Assembly (NCBI GenBank): GCA_044233745.1
Contig: JBIIJN010000077.1
Location: 1-11,522, forward strand
DNA length: 11,522 nt
Reading direction: 5' to 3'
DNA from: UBA6165 sp044233745
Lineage (GTDB): Bacteria > Bacteroidota > Bacteroidia > Flavobacteriales_D > Crocinitomicaceae
This document shows positions 1 through 6,238 of this stretch, in pieces; the first letter of the stretch is position 1; every line of letters begins with the position of its first letter. The notes beneath the pieces were generated by a model that saw only the letters and a list, made by a program, of their open reading frames with translations, searched no databases and was not told where the DNA came from. Made by a program: the position numbers and the translations under genes.

Positions 1-655
1 TATTAGCATAATCCCTAATGTTTCCCTTCAAAGACTGGTTAGCCTCCCGCCACTGTTTTGCTGTCATGCCAAACAAAGCCACATTCAAAACATCTGCTTC
101 GTTGGCATAAATGACCGAAGTTTCAGCTGTCGTGAGTTCTTTCGGAATCAAATGCTGTTTGATGGCATCCGTATGAATTCGGTAATTGATTTTGGTCAAC
201 TCGCGCTTGGCCGACCAACCCAATTGTTTTTGTTCTTCTTCTTTGAGGCGCTGAAATTCTTTGATTAGGTATATTTTAAAAGCAACACTTATGGCCGATC
301 CAAATTCAAAGGCAATATCTTTATGTGCGTAAGTGCCTCCGTATTTTCCTTTTTTCACGATTAACCCTTTAGCTCCCGTTTTATCAATCCATTCAGATAC
401 ACTCAAAACAAAACTGGGCAAACCTGCTCTCGTTTTAAAGTGGTCAAATTCCACCACTTTAAAATTAGCATTGTGAATTAACTCCCATGTGCCAAGATAT
501 TCTAATGTGTAACGTGTCCGAATCCAGTTCTTAATAATATCAGCGGCACGACTTTCACTTTCTTTTGCGTTGGCCATATCCGTTAACGATATGAAATCTC
601 CCCCTCCAAAATTTACAACTGTTACAAAAGTGTCTTTTACCTTAATTTTTGCCAT
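1..655 (-). CDS. KilA-N domain protein, C-terminus cut by window edge
   Basis: The reading frame starts at ATG 655 and stays open for 218 codons to the left edge, so its C-terminus lies outside the window. It matches the Bacteroidota KilA-N proteins: a start with FISLTDMA (residues 21-28), then IIKNWIRTRYTLEYLGTWE (40-58), then YGGTYAHKDIAFEF (105-118) and IYLIKEFQRLKEEE (128-141). KilA-N is a DNA-binding domain found in phage antirepressors and DNA-virus proteins; the chromosomal role of this subfamily is not known to me. It is collinear residue for residue with the neighbour at 704-1216 and has an identical stretch at residues 133-167. Unlike that neighbour it continues past residue 168 into a C-terminal region. 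Its leader resembles that of the BRO gene but lacks a good -7 box. Family assignment is firm; function is open. Confidence 0.85.
   Translation of the reverse strand, partial: MAKIKVKDTFVTVVNFGGGDFISLTDMANAKESESRAADIIKNWIRTRYTLEYLGTWELIHNANFKVVEFDHFKTRAGLPSFVLSVSEWIDKTGAKGLIVKKGKYGGTYAHKDIAFEFGSAISVAFKIYLIKEFQRLKEEEQKQLGWSAKRELTKINYRIHTDAIKQHLIPKELTTAETSVIYANEADVLNVALFGMTAKQWREANQSLKGNIRDYAN
189..250. repeat. Near-identical segment shared by the two KilA-N genes, copy 1
   Basis: These 62 bases match 750-811 with one mismatch, while the sequence on both sides is clearly more diverged. They encode part of the identical block at residues 133-167 of both proteins. Confidence 0.8.
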
Positions 656-670
656 ATTTTCAGATTTAGT

Positions 671-680
671 AGTTTAGGTT
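671..680 (-). promoter_or_regulatory. Shared leader element AACCTAAACT, copy 1
   Basis: Copy before the KilA-N gene at 655, 15 bases from its ATG. The sequence further upstream (688-707) matches the spacer of the BRO promoter but lacks its -7 box (six bases are missing) and its -33 TTTG, so promoter activity here is doubtful. Confidence 0.5.
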
Positions 681-703
681 TAGTATGCAATAACAATTTC
701 AAT

Positions 704-1216
704 TTAATTTAAATTTTGTTTAATAGCATCCGTGTGAATGCGGTAGTTAATTTTGGTCAACTCGCGCTTGGCCGACCAGCCCAATTGTTTTTGTTCTTCT
801 TCTTTGAGGCGTTGGAATTCATTAATGAGATAAATCTGAAACTCAGGACTCAACCACATGGCATAGTGAAATGCAATGTCTTTATGTGCAAAGGTGCCAC
901 CATATCGACCCGCTTTAACAATCAATCCTGATGCATTTGTGCGGTTTATCCATTGCCCAACTGACATAATAAAGCGGTTAATTCCTGCTTCTTGCTCAAT
1001 TACCCCGAATTCGGGGTAATTGAAACTTGGATTTTTTAATGACTCCCAAATCCCTAAATATTCGAGGGTATTCTTGTTGGTTCTCCATTTTCCAATTAAG
1101 CTACTGCCTTCATTAAATCCAGAACTCATGTCTGTCAATGAAATATAGTCTTCATCATTTTGTTCAATAATATTAACTTCATGTCCTTTCAAATGCAGCT
1201 TTTTGTGCTTTTTCAT
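704..1216 (-). CDS. KilA-N domain protein, C-terminally truncated paralogue
   Basis: This is a 170-residue KilA-N domain protein with ATG at 1216. Recognisable blocks are YISLTDM (24-30), WRTNKNTLEYLGIWE (44-58), RYGGTFAHKDIAFHYAMWLS (104-123) and EFQRLKEEEQKQLGW (133-147). It aligns without gaps to the protein encoded at 655-1 up to residue 167, then ends after Asn-Leu-Asn. Its last codons and stop lie in AT-rich sequence that belongs to the leader of the next gene. The simplest reading is that the 3' part was deleted and a chance stop is used. The KilA-N domain itself is complete, so the product may still bind DNA. It has a good Bacteroidota promoter (1243-1273). Residues 65-74 are encoded by a 28-bp perfect palindrome. 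Its target is unknown. Confidence 0.83.
   Translation of the reverse strand: MKKHKKLHLKGHEVNIIEQNDEDYISLTDMSSGFNEGSSLIGKWRTNKNTLEYLGIWESLKNPSFNYPEFGVIEQEAGINRFIMSVGQWINRTNASGLIVKAGRYGGTFAHKDIAFHYAMWLSPEFQIYLINEFQRLKEEEQKQLGWSAKRELTKINYRIHTDAIKQNLN
750..811. repeat. Near-identical segment shared by the two KilA-N genes, copy 2
   Basis: Partner of the segment at 189-250. Its position near the truncated end of the gene suggests recent gene conversion or unequal crossing-over between the paralogues. Confidence 0.75.
996..1023. repeat. 28-bp perfect palindrome inside a KilA-N gene
   Basis: Fourteen bases (TCAATTACCCCGAA) are followed at once by their exact reverse complement, centred on GAATTC. 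It encodes about residues 65-74 of the truncated KilA-N protein. The aligned region of the neighbouring KilA-N gene has no such palindrome. Confidence 0.9.
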
Positions 1217-1224
1217 ATTGTAAC

Positions 1225-1234
1225 AGTTTAGGTT
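1225..1234 (-). promoter_or_regulatory. Shared leader element AACCTAAACT, copy 2
   Basis: Copy before the truncated KilA-N gene, 8 bases from its ATG and immediately after the predicted transcription start. The bases around it differ from those at the other copies, so the 10-mer itself appears to be conserved. Confidence 0.5.
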
Positions 1235-1242
1235 TCAAACCA

Positions 1243-1273
1243 CAAATATAAACCAATCACATAAAATGACAAA
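1243..1273 (-). promoter_or_regulatory. Promoter of the truncated KilA-N gene
   Basis: TTTG (1270-1273), 19 bases, then TATATTTG (1243-1250) on the minus strand: a full match to the Bacteroidota consensus. Transcription would start near 1236, just before the shared 10-base element at 1225-1234. Confidence 0.65.
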
Positions 1274-1312
1274 AATTTAATCTAAAATTTGATTATTTTG
1301 TTTTCAATTATA

Positions 1313-1392
1313 GAATGAAATCTGCGGGATTATAAGGGACATGGCGCAGCAGCTACCTGTACTCGCTCTGCGGTAAGCTAGCAGCGCAGCGA
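1313..1392. repeat. Dispersed structured repeat, copy 1
   Basis: Begins with GAATGAAATCTGCGGGAT and ATAAGGG, shared exactly with the copy at 2428-2488, followed by GGCGCAGCAGCTA and, after about 21 extra bases, AGCT and GCAGCGCAGCGA. The GCGCAGCAGCT and AGCT-GCAGCGC parts can pair as an imperfect stem. It lies between the BRO-N gene end and the next KilA-N promoter. Confidence 0.75.
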
Positions 1393-1422
1393 ATAACTAC
1401 TGCGATTCTGGGGGAGTTGGTT

Positions 1423-1451
1423 GGAATTCAAAGGACTAAAGTCCTTATTCC
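1423..1451 (-). terminator. Hairpin over the BRO-N stop codon
   Basis: Arms AAGGACT (1431-1437) and AGTCCTT (1440-1446) pair perfectly around AA, and outer arms GGAAT (1423-1427) and ATTCC (1447-1451) extend the stem with a 3-base bulge. The stop codon (1445-1447) lies inside the stem. No T-run follows, so it may protect the mRNA end rather than terminate transcription. Confidence 0.4.
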
Positions 1452-2272
1452 TTTTTCGGTTTCAAGAAATTTTCATTGGTAACTACACTTCTACCCGTTT
1501 TTGATTCTAGTTCTTTTCTAGCATTTTTAGCAATAGCACCACCTTTTTTGCCCGCCAATGCGTTTTCATTGAGACCTTTAGCTTGATCAACCTCCGCTAT
1601 ATGTCGAGTAGATAGTTCAGCTAAGGCCGTGAAAAGCAATTCGGCTTCATTCATGTGATCTCGTAAATTTTGAGATTTCAATCCTTTTAAATCTTTGTGT
1701 TTTTTCACACTCAGCCCTGTCCATTCCCGATGAATAATGTTCGTTAGAAATGCAAACTCATTCCGCTCAGTTACACCACTTTCTTTCCAGTAATCCGTCA
1801 ACTTATTACGCGTTTCTTGGCCAGTCATGCGTTGCTGAATCCATTTTTCGGAGCGACCCATTTTTTGCCAATTCTCTCTGGCCCTATCCATACTCAAACT
1901 CGGGTCCTGTATTTCTTGCAAGCGTTCGTAGCCAACTTTAGCCAACCATTGTTTAAATGGCTCGGCTTTGGGAGAAGGAATGGACTGAATAATGCGAAAT
2001 ACTTGTTCCACTGTACCCACATCTGTCTTGTAAAACTTGCCGTCTTCGGATTGCAATTTCAGTTGGTTACAGTTTGTAACCGACTCATTGCCTTCCTTTT
2101 TTAATCTGCTTTTCAAGACCTTCCAATAATTTCTTGCACGCTCCACCGTGGGCTGATCGGTCAAAATACCAACGATATCCACAATGCTGAAGTACCATAG
2201 TTCTTCTTGTTCGCTCCACTGAGAACGTACTTTTTTCTGCTCAAAAATCTTCACTGCTGCTTGTGCTTTCAT
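1445..2272 (-). CDS. BRO-N / DinD-like antirepressor family protein
   Basis: A 275-residue protein starting at ATG 2272. The N-terminal part (about residues 5-115) has the pattern of the BRO-N domain: an opening strand region with W-Y-F-S-I-V-D-I-V (26-34), a helix with ARNYWKVLKSRLKKEG (46-61) and TVEQVFRIIQSIPSPKAEPFKQWLA (87-111, a typical BRO-N end). The C-terminal half is helical and ends with GKKGGAIAKNARKELE and a K-x-G-x-x-V-x-T-x-x-N-F-L pattern (241-270), which resembles the DNA-damage-inducible protein D group. BRO-N proteins are DNA binding and common in phages; bacterial copies often lie near restriction systems. Here it lies directly downstream of a type IIG gene but has its own promoter (2297-2328), and its leader shares a 10-base element with the two KilA-N genes. 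A hairpin overlaps its stop codon. A regulatory role is inferred, not shown. Confidence 0.82.
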   Translation of the reverse strand: MKAQAAVKIFEQKKVRSQWSEQEELWYFSIVDIVGILTDQPTVERARNYWKVLKSRLKKEGNESVTNCNQLKLQSEDGKFYKTDVGTVEQVFRIIQSIPSPKAEPFKQWLAKVGYERLQEIQDPSLSMDRARENWQKMGRSEKWIQQRMTGQETRNKLTDYWKESGVTERNEFAFLTNIIHREWTGLSVKKHKDLKGLKSQNLRDHMNEAELLFTALAELSTRHIAEVDQAKGLNENALAGKKGGAIAKNARKELESKTGRSVVTNENFLKPKKE

Positions 2273-2279
2273 CTTTCAT

Positions 2280-2289
2280 AGTTTAGGTT
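2280..2289 (-). promoter_or_regulatory. Shared leader element AACCTAAACT, copy 3
   Basis: Copy before the BRO-N gene, 7 bases from its ATG, at about +1 to +10 of the predicted transcript. Its place suggests an operator at the transcription start or an element in the 5' end of the mRNA. Confidence 0.5.
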
Positions 2290-2296
2290 AGCATTG

Positions 2297-2328
2297 CAAA
2301 ACTAATAACAATTTCAATTTAAGGCAAA
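2297..2328 (-). promoter_or_regulatory. Promoter of the BRO-N gene
   Basis: TTTG (2325-2328), 20 bases, then TAGTTTTG (2297-2304) on the minus strand: a full match to the Bacteroidota consensus. Transcription would start near 2290, directly before the shared 10-base element at 2280-2289. It shows that the BRO gene can be transcribed apart from the restriction gene upstream. Confidence 0.65.
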
Positions 2329-2427
2329 TATTTAATCATATTTTTGATTGAAAAATTGGAGTTTTTAACCCCACAATAAACCGATCGAGACAAAAAACAT
2401 GTTATTAAACTGTGAATGGCGCTTGAA

Positions 2428-2488
2428 GAATGAAATCTGCGGGATTATAAGGGCGATGGCGCAGCAGCTAAGCTGGCAGCGCAGCGAG
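2428..2488. repeat. Dispersed structured repeat, copy 2
   Basis: Shares its first 26 bases exactly with the copy at 1313 and then GATGGCGCAGCAGCTAAGCT, where CAGC-TAA-GCTG forms the tip of an imperfect GC-rich stem closed by GCGC. It lacks the 21-base loop present in copy 1. It lies 18 bases beyond the end of the restriction gene, before the BRO-N promoter. Confidence 0.75.
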
Positions 2489-2506
2489 ACTGCTTTTTTA
2501 TCATCA

Positions 2507-5020
2507 TCATACCCCTTCAATTATTTTAATTTCTTCTTCGGTTAATTCGTAAAGTTGGTAAATTAATTGGTCTATTTGAGATTCTAAATCAAGAGTATCG
2601 GATAAAGGATTTTTTTTCTTAATCATTAAGATATCATCAACTTTTTGATTGATTCGATTATCTATGTCTTTATTAAAATGGGGTAATGGCAAACTTTTAA
2701 TGTCTTGAATTGCGATTTTTGGGAACAATTTTTTTACCGATTTAAAAATTGCATTGAAGTAAAAATCAATCAATTTACTATTTAAAATTCCGTTAATGGT
2801 TTTCAAGCTAAAATCATTGATGACATTTAATGGTAATTGAATATTGTATACGTCACAAACGTTAAATTTACCTGAATCATCGTACACACTTATAATGCTG
2901 CTTCCTATTCTTCTAACCAAGATTTTTTCTCTTAAATAAATCTCTTTCGATTTGAATATTTTCAAATCATTCGAATCGTAATTAATGAATTTTTGTTGAA
3001 AGTTTATAGAGTATCTTTTAATATCACCGCCACAAACCAAAGGATACTCACTACCACTTATTTTTTTATCCAAAACATGATGACTGCTAAATCCAAATTC
3101 TACACCTCTTGATATTTCAATTAAATCGCCAAATTTCCGGCATAAACCTTCAATTTTATTTGCTAATGCTAAATCATCAGATTTACTGTAAATATTAAAC
3201 ACGTGATTTTGCATATTTATGAATAGCGATTTTTTTATATTCCAATTCTCTTCAAAGTTGTGAGAACATTTTATATCACAATCAGCAACGATCTGGTTTT
3301 CAAAAACAATTACCGCAGAATCAACTGATGCATCTTTAAAAACGTTTTCCCCTAAGTCAATGATTTTACTTAATTTGAATTGCAATAAATACTTTCTTAA
3401 TGTTAAAAAGCCAATGTTTGTCATAAAGGAACTTAGCGTAATGTAAGCATGACAACCATTACGTTTCAGAATCAATGAACTCAATTCATAAAAGAAAGCA
3501 TACAGATCCTTACATTTTGACGTTTTATAATTGTTTTCAAAATAGCTAAACTCGTCTTTAATATTCATATACGGCGGATTCCCAATCACCACATCAAATC
3601 CCACAAACTTCCCGTCGTTGTCTAGCACTTCTGGGAATTCGAAGCGCCATTCGAAGGCATTTTCAAAGATTTTGTTGTTTTCGATTTCGTCTTTTTCTTG
3701 TTCGAGCTTTTTGAGTTGCGCAGTGGCTGTTTCCAGTTCTTTGGTGAGCTGTTTGCTGGGTTTTTCGCCCCATTGCTGTTGGGTGTTTATCTCGGTGGCA
3801 ATTTTATCCACTTTGCCCCGCGCCACACTGATGCGTTTCTTGAAAGGATTGTCGATATTGCTCCTGAAATCACTCTTGATGTCGGCAATCAAACGCTCCA
3901 TTTCGCGCTTTTGCTCCTTGTTTTGCGCCGTACGGTAGGTGGAAACTGCCATGCGGTAACTTTCAATGTTCCACTTGCTTTGTTTCAAGGCCTGGTTCAA
4001 ATCGGAATCTATCGCAAAACGACTCACCAAACTGTTGCCACACTTGATGTTGATGTCGATGTTCGGCAGGGTTTCCAAAGCGGGTTGAGCGCTGTCGAAA
4101 CTAGCTTTGGTGTAATACGCATTTTTCAGCAGCTCAATCCACAAGCGCAGGCGACAAATTTTCACCGAGTTGGGGTTGATGTCCACGCCAAAGAGGCAGT
4201 TTTCGATGATGCTTTGTTTTTCGTGGAAGAGCGTTTCTTGGATGCGCTGGCTTTCTTTGTTGTTGGGTTTGTATTCGAAGAGTGCGCCGTTGGTATCGGT
4301 AATCACCAATTCGTCGTTTTCCACGGCAATGTCATAATCGCGGATGAACTTGCCTTCGCGGTCGGCCAAAATGCCCAATTCGTGTTTCACGGCAATCATT
4401 TCGTTGAGCGCCGATACCAAAAAGTGTCCAGAACCCACGGCGGGGTCGCAAATTTTGATGGCGTTCACCAAGGCAGCGGCTTCTTCGTGACTGAAATCGC
4501 GGCGACTGCCAATGGCGTTGTACACGTCGGTGAAGCTTTCGTAGTTGTTTTGCTCCTCTGCCTTATTTTTTTCTGCCTTAGCTTCATTGAATTTCTGCAC
4601 CACGGCTTTGCGGATGGTTTCGCGGCACATATACATGGTGATGAAGCCCGGCGTGAAGAAGGAACCGTCTTTGTAGCCGTTGATTTTCTCAAAAATGAGC
4701 CCCAAAACCGATGCGTTGATGAGCGTTTTGTTGTCTTCCTGAATTTCTTCTGATCCTTCTGCGCCAAAATCGTAGGCGTTCAAAAATTCGAAGAGGTATT
4801 CGAGCGTGCCCAGTTTGCCGCTGCGTTTTTTGCCGTTCTGGTCTTTGAGTACCGTGTTCGACAAAATGGGCAGTTGTTTATCGTCGCGCAGGTTGCTGAT
4901 AAACAGCGTGTCTTGCTCAATTTCGGTGGGTTCAAACAGCGAAGAATTGAGATAAGGCACTTGGGCAAATGTGTTTTTCACGTCGGCATTTCTGTCTTCG
5001 TGTTTGCGGGCCAGCACCTG
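2507..5020 (-). CDS. Type IIG restriction-modification enzyme, methylase and target-recognition part (downstream of a frame break)
   Basis: This is the C-terminal 837 residues of an Eco57I-like restriction-modification protein whose N-terminal 370 residues are encoded at 5022-6131 in another frame. The open frame extends to 5209 with only a TTG start, and the first 63 codons there are out-of-frame sequence, so independent translation is unlikely. Numbered on the joined 1207-residue protein, it has motif X (FTP, Thr493), SAM-binding motif I DPAVGSGHF from Asp562, motif II D-I-N-P from Asp650, a Lys/Glu-rich coiled-coil stretch (roughly 690-810) and catalytic motif IV NPPY at 851-854, which indicates N6-adenine methylation. 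The remaining C-terminal region (about 950-1200, ending in ELTEEEIKIIEGV) fits a TaqI-like target-recognition domain. DNA beyond the NPPY codons is much more AT-rich than the rest. Whether an active enzyme is made depends on the homopolymer at 5021-5027. Confidence 0.9.
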   Translation of the reverse strand, partial: QVLARKHEDRNADVKNTFAQVPYLNSSLFEPTEIEQDTLFISNLRDDKQLPILSNTVLKDQNGKKRSGKLGTLEYLFEFLNAYDFGAEGSEEIQEDNKTLINASVLGLIFEKINGYKDGSFFTPGFITMYMCRETIRKAVVQKFNEAKAEKNKAEEQNNYESFTDVYNAIGSRRDFSHEEAAALVNAIKICDPAVGSGHFLVSALNEMIAVKHELGILADREGKFIRDYDIAVENDELVITDTNGALFEYKPNNKESQRIQETLFHEKQSIIENCLFGVDINPNSVKICRLRLWIELLKNAYYTKASFDSAQPALETLPNIDINIKCGNSLVSRFAIDSDLNQALKQSKWNIESYRMAVSTYRTAQNKEQKREMERLIADIKSDFRSNIDNPFKKRISVARGKVDKIATEINTQQQWGEKPSKQLTKELETATAQLKKLEQEKDEIENNKIFENAFEWRFEFPEVLDNDGKFVGFDVVIGNPPYMNIKDEFSYFENNYKTSKCKDLYAFFYELSSLILKRNGCHAYITLSSFMTNIGFLTLRKYLLQFKLSKIIDLGENVFKDASVDSAVIVFENQIVADCDIKCSHNFEENWNIKKSLFINMQNHVFNIYSKSDDLALANKIEGLCRKFGDLIEISRGVEFGFSSHHVLDKKISGSEYPLVCGGDIKRYSINFQQKFINYDSNDLKIFKSKEIYLREKILVRRIGSSIISVYDDSGKFNVCDVYNIQLPLNVINDFSLKTINGILNSKLIDFYFNAIFKSVKKLFPKIAIQDIKSLPLPHFNKDIDNRINQKVDDILMIKKKNPLSDTLDLESQIDQLIYQLYELTEEEIKIIEGV

Positions 5021-6131
5021 AAAAAAACAAGCTGTTGAGGTCGTCGTAACTTCTGATGCGCTCAAAATTGAGGAAGGCATAAGAGGCGTCGCCATTGTTG
5101 TAAGAAAGCAATTGGGCTTCGAGCAGTTTGAGGAACAAAATCCGATTGATCCAGGTGATAGACAGTTCGAGCGCCACGTTGAACAAGCGGTCTTGCGAGG
5201 TGCTGCCAAATTGATTCAAGTTGCTCAAACGACTCAGTTTATCCAAGCTATCGAGCTGAATAATAGCATCTTCGAGGATGGAACCGGTGTTTCTGTCGTT
5301 TTCTTGGTTGCGCTGGATGAGTTTTTTGCCGCCCTCTTTGGTTTCCGTGAGCCCAATGATGTGGAGCAATTCGCTGTAAAAACGCTTGTCGAGACTGTTG
5401 CTGTCGTTGGCAAAAGGTTTCTTGAGCAAATGTTCGGGCGAGAGCAGTTTGAAGAGCGCAATCAATTTGTGGTCGTCGCTGGGGTCGTCGTTACGCAGCG
5501 GTTTTTGGTAGTCCTGCAAATTGAAATACGTAAATTCAATTTCGGCGCTGATCTTGGCGATAAAAGGCTCGGCAATTTGCTTGTAGAAAAAATCGGTTTT
5601 GGTCTCTGACAATCTGCCCTCTTCAAAATCGGTGAATTGACCCACAAGCGCTTTGTTTTGGGCAAAAAGTCGGTCGAAAGTGGTGGCATCAAAAATAAAC
5701 CACTCGTTGATGTTGGTGATTATGAGGTACTTCACCTCGAGATTTTTGTGTGTGATGCGCTCGCGGAGGTAGTACAACACCAATTCCTGAAAGGCTTTTT
5801 TGTTGATGTTGCCCGCAGCAATCATCTCGCCTTTGTTGGTCGGCTTTTTGGCTTCCAGAATCACCCCAACCGTACTCGCAGCTTTGTCGCCATTGTGAAT
5901 CACCAAGTCGTTTCTGCCCTTGGTATTGATAAAATGATTGGGTTCGTAATACGTTTTTTTCAAAAAATCGCTCACCAAATTCTTGTGAAACTCCTCGCTC
6001 TCGGTATCGTTTGACCTGTCGAGCAAGGCAATCAAATTGCTTTTAAACACCTCAATATCAGTCCGATTGGGCTTCACTTTTAGGAAGGCTTTATTGAGTG
6101 CTTTGCGGGGGTTAAATTCTTTAAGAGTCAT
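4932..6131 (-). CDS. Type IIG restriction-modification enzyme, N-terminal nuclease part (ends after a frame break)
   Basis: Starts at ATG 6131 and encodes 399 residues; the first 370 (to Leu-Phe-Phe) belong to the enzyme, and the last 29 are out-of-frame sequence after the A-run at 5021-5027. Removing one base joins it to the methylase part and restores Leu-Phe-Phe-Gln-Val-Leu, giving 1207 residues, a normal size for single-chain type IIG enzymes. A PD-(D/E)xK-like nuclease core is visible as NDLVI (Asp75) followed by a strand ending in LEAKK (Glu93, Lys95). The following helical region (100-370) connects nuclease and methylase in this family (the DUF7149-type N-terminus, by recall). If made alone, this fragment would lack SAM binding and target recognition. 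No clear TAnnTTTG promoter lies in the 107 bases upstream. Confidence 0.85.
   Translation of the reverse strand: MTLKEFNPRKALNKAFLKVKPNRTDIEVFKSNLIALLDRSNDTESEEFHKNLVSDFLKKTYYEPNHFINTKGRNDLVIHNGDKAASTVGVILEAKKPTNKGEMIAAGNINKKAFQELVLYYLRERITHKNLEVKYLIITNINEWFIFDATTFDRLFAQNKALVGQFTDFEEGRLSETKTDFFYKQIAEPFIAKISAEIEFTYFNLQDYQKPLRNDDPSDDHKLIALFKLLSPEHLLKKPFANDSNSLDKRFYSELLHIIGLTETKEGGKKLIQRNQENDRNTGSILEDAIIQLDSLDKLSRLSNLNQFGSTSQDRLFNVALELSITWINRILFLKLLEAQLLSYNNGDASYAFLNFERIRSYDDLNSLFFSGAGPQTRRQKCRREKHICPSALSQFFAV
5021..5027 (-). other. Homopolymer (7 A on +, 7 T in coding sense) at the frame break
   Basis: The coding strand reads TTG, seven T, then CAG GTG CTG. With six T the frame runs Leu-Phe-Phe-Gln-Val-Leu and both halves of the restriction enzyme join exactly; with seven, the upstream frame exits into a 29-residue tail. 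The site may be a phase-variable tract, a transcriptional-slippage site, a fixed mutation or an indel error in the read. The sequence alone cannot tell these apart. Confidence 0.8.
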
Positions 6132-6238
6132 TTTTCAGAAATAGAAATTTTGAGGGGGTTAAGATAAGAGATTCGTGGGAAAAATGAGGGCGTTTGTTGC
6201 GGATGATTAAAATAGTAATCCTAATTATGAATAAGTCA

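Noticed and set aside
1313..2488. CRISPR array or integron attC sites
   Set aside because: Only two copies of the repeat, about 1.1 kb apart with a gene between, and no attC core sites (GTTRRRY) or integrase.
3698..4753. Plus-strand 351-codon open frame opposite the methylase gene
   Set aside because: It is the antisense shadow of the methylase motifs; its translation is rich in Phe, Val and Gly without domain signs, while the minus strand encodes clear motifs.
5112..5609. Plus-strand 165-codon open frame opposite the nuclease part
   Set aside because: Antisense shadow of the restriction gene N-terminal region, with no recognisable motif.
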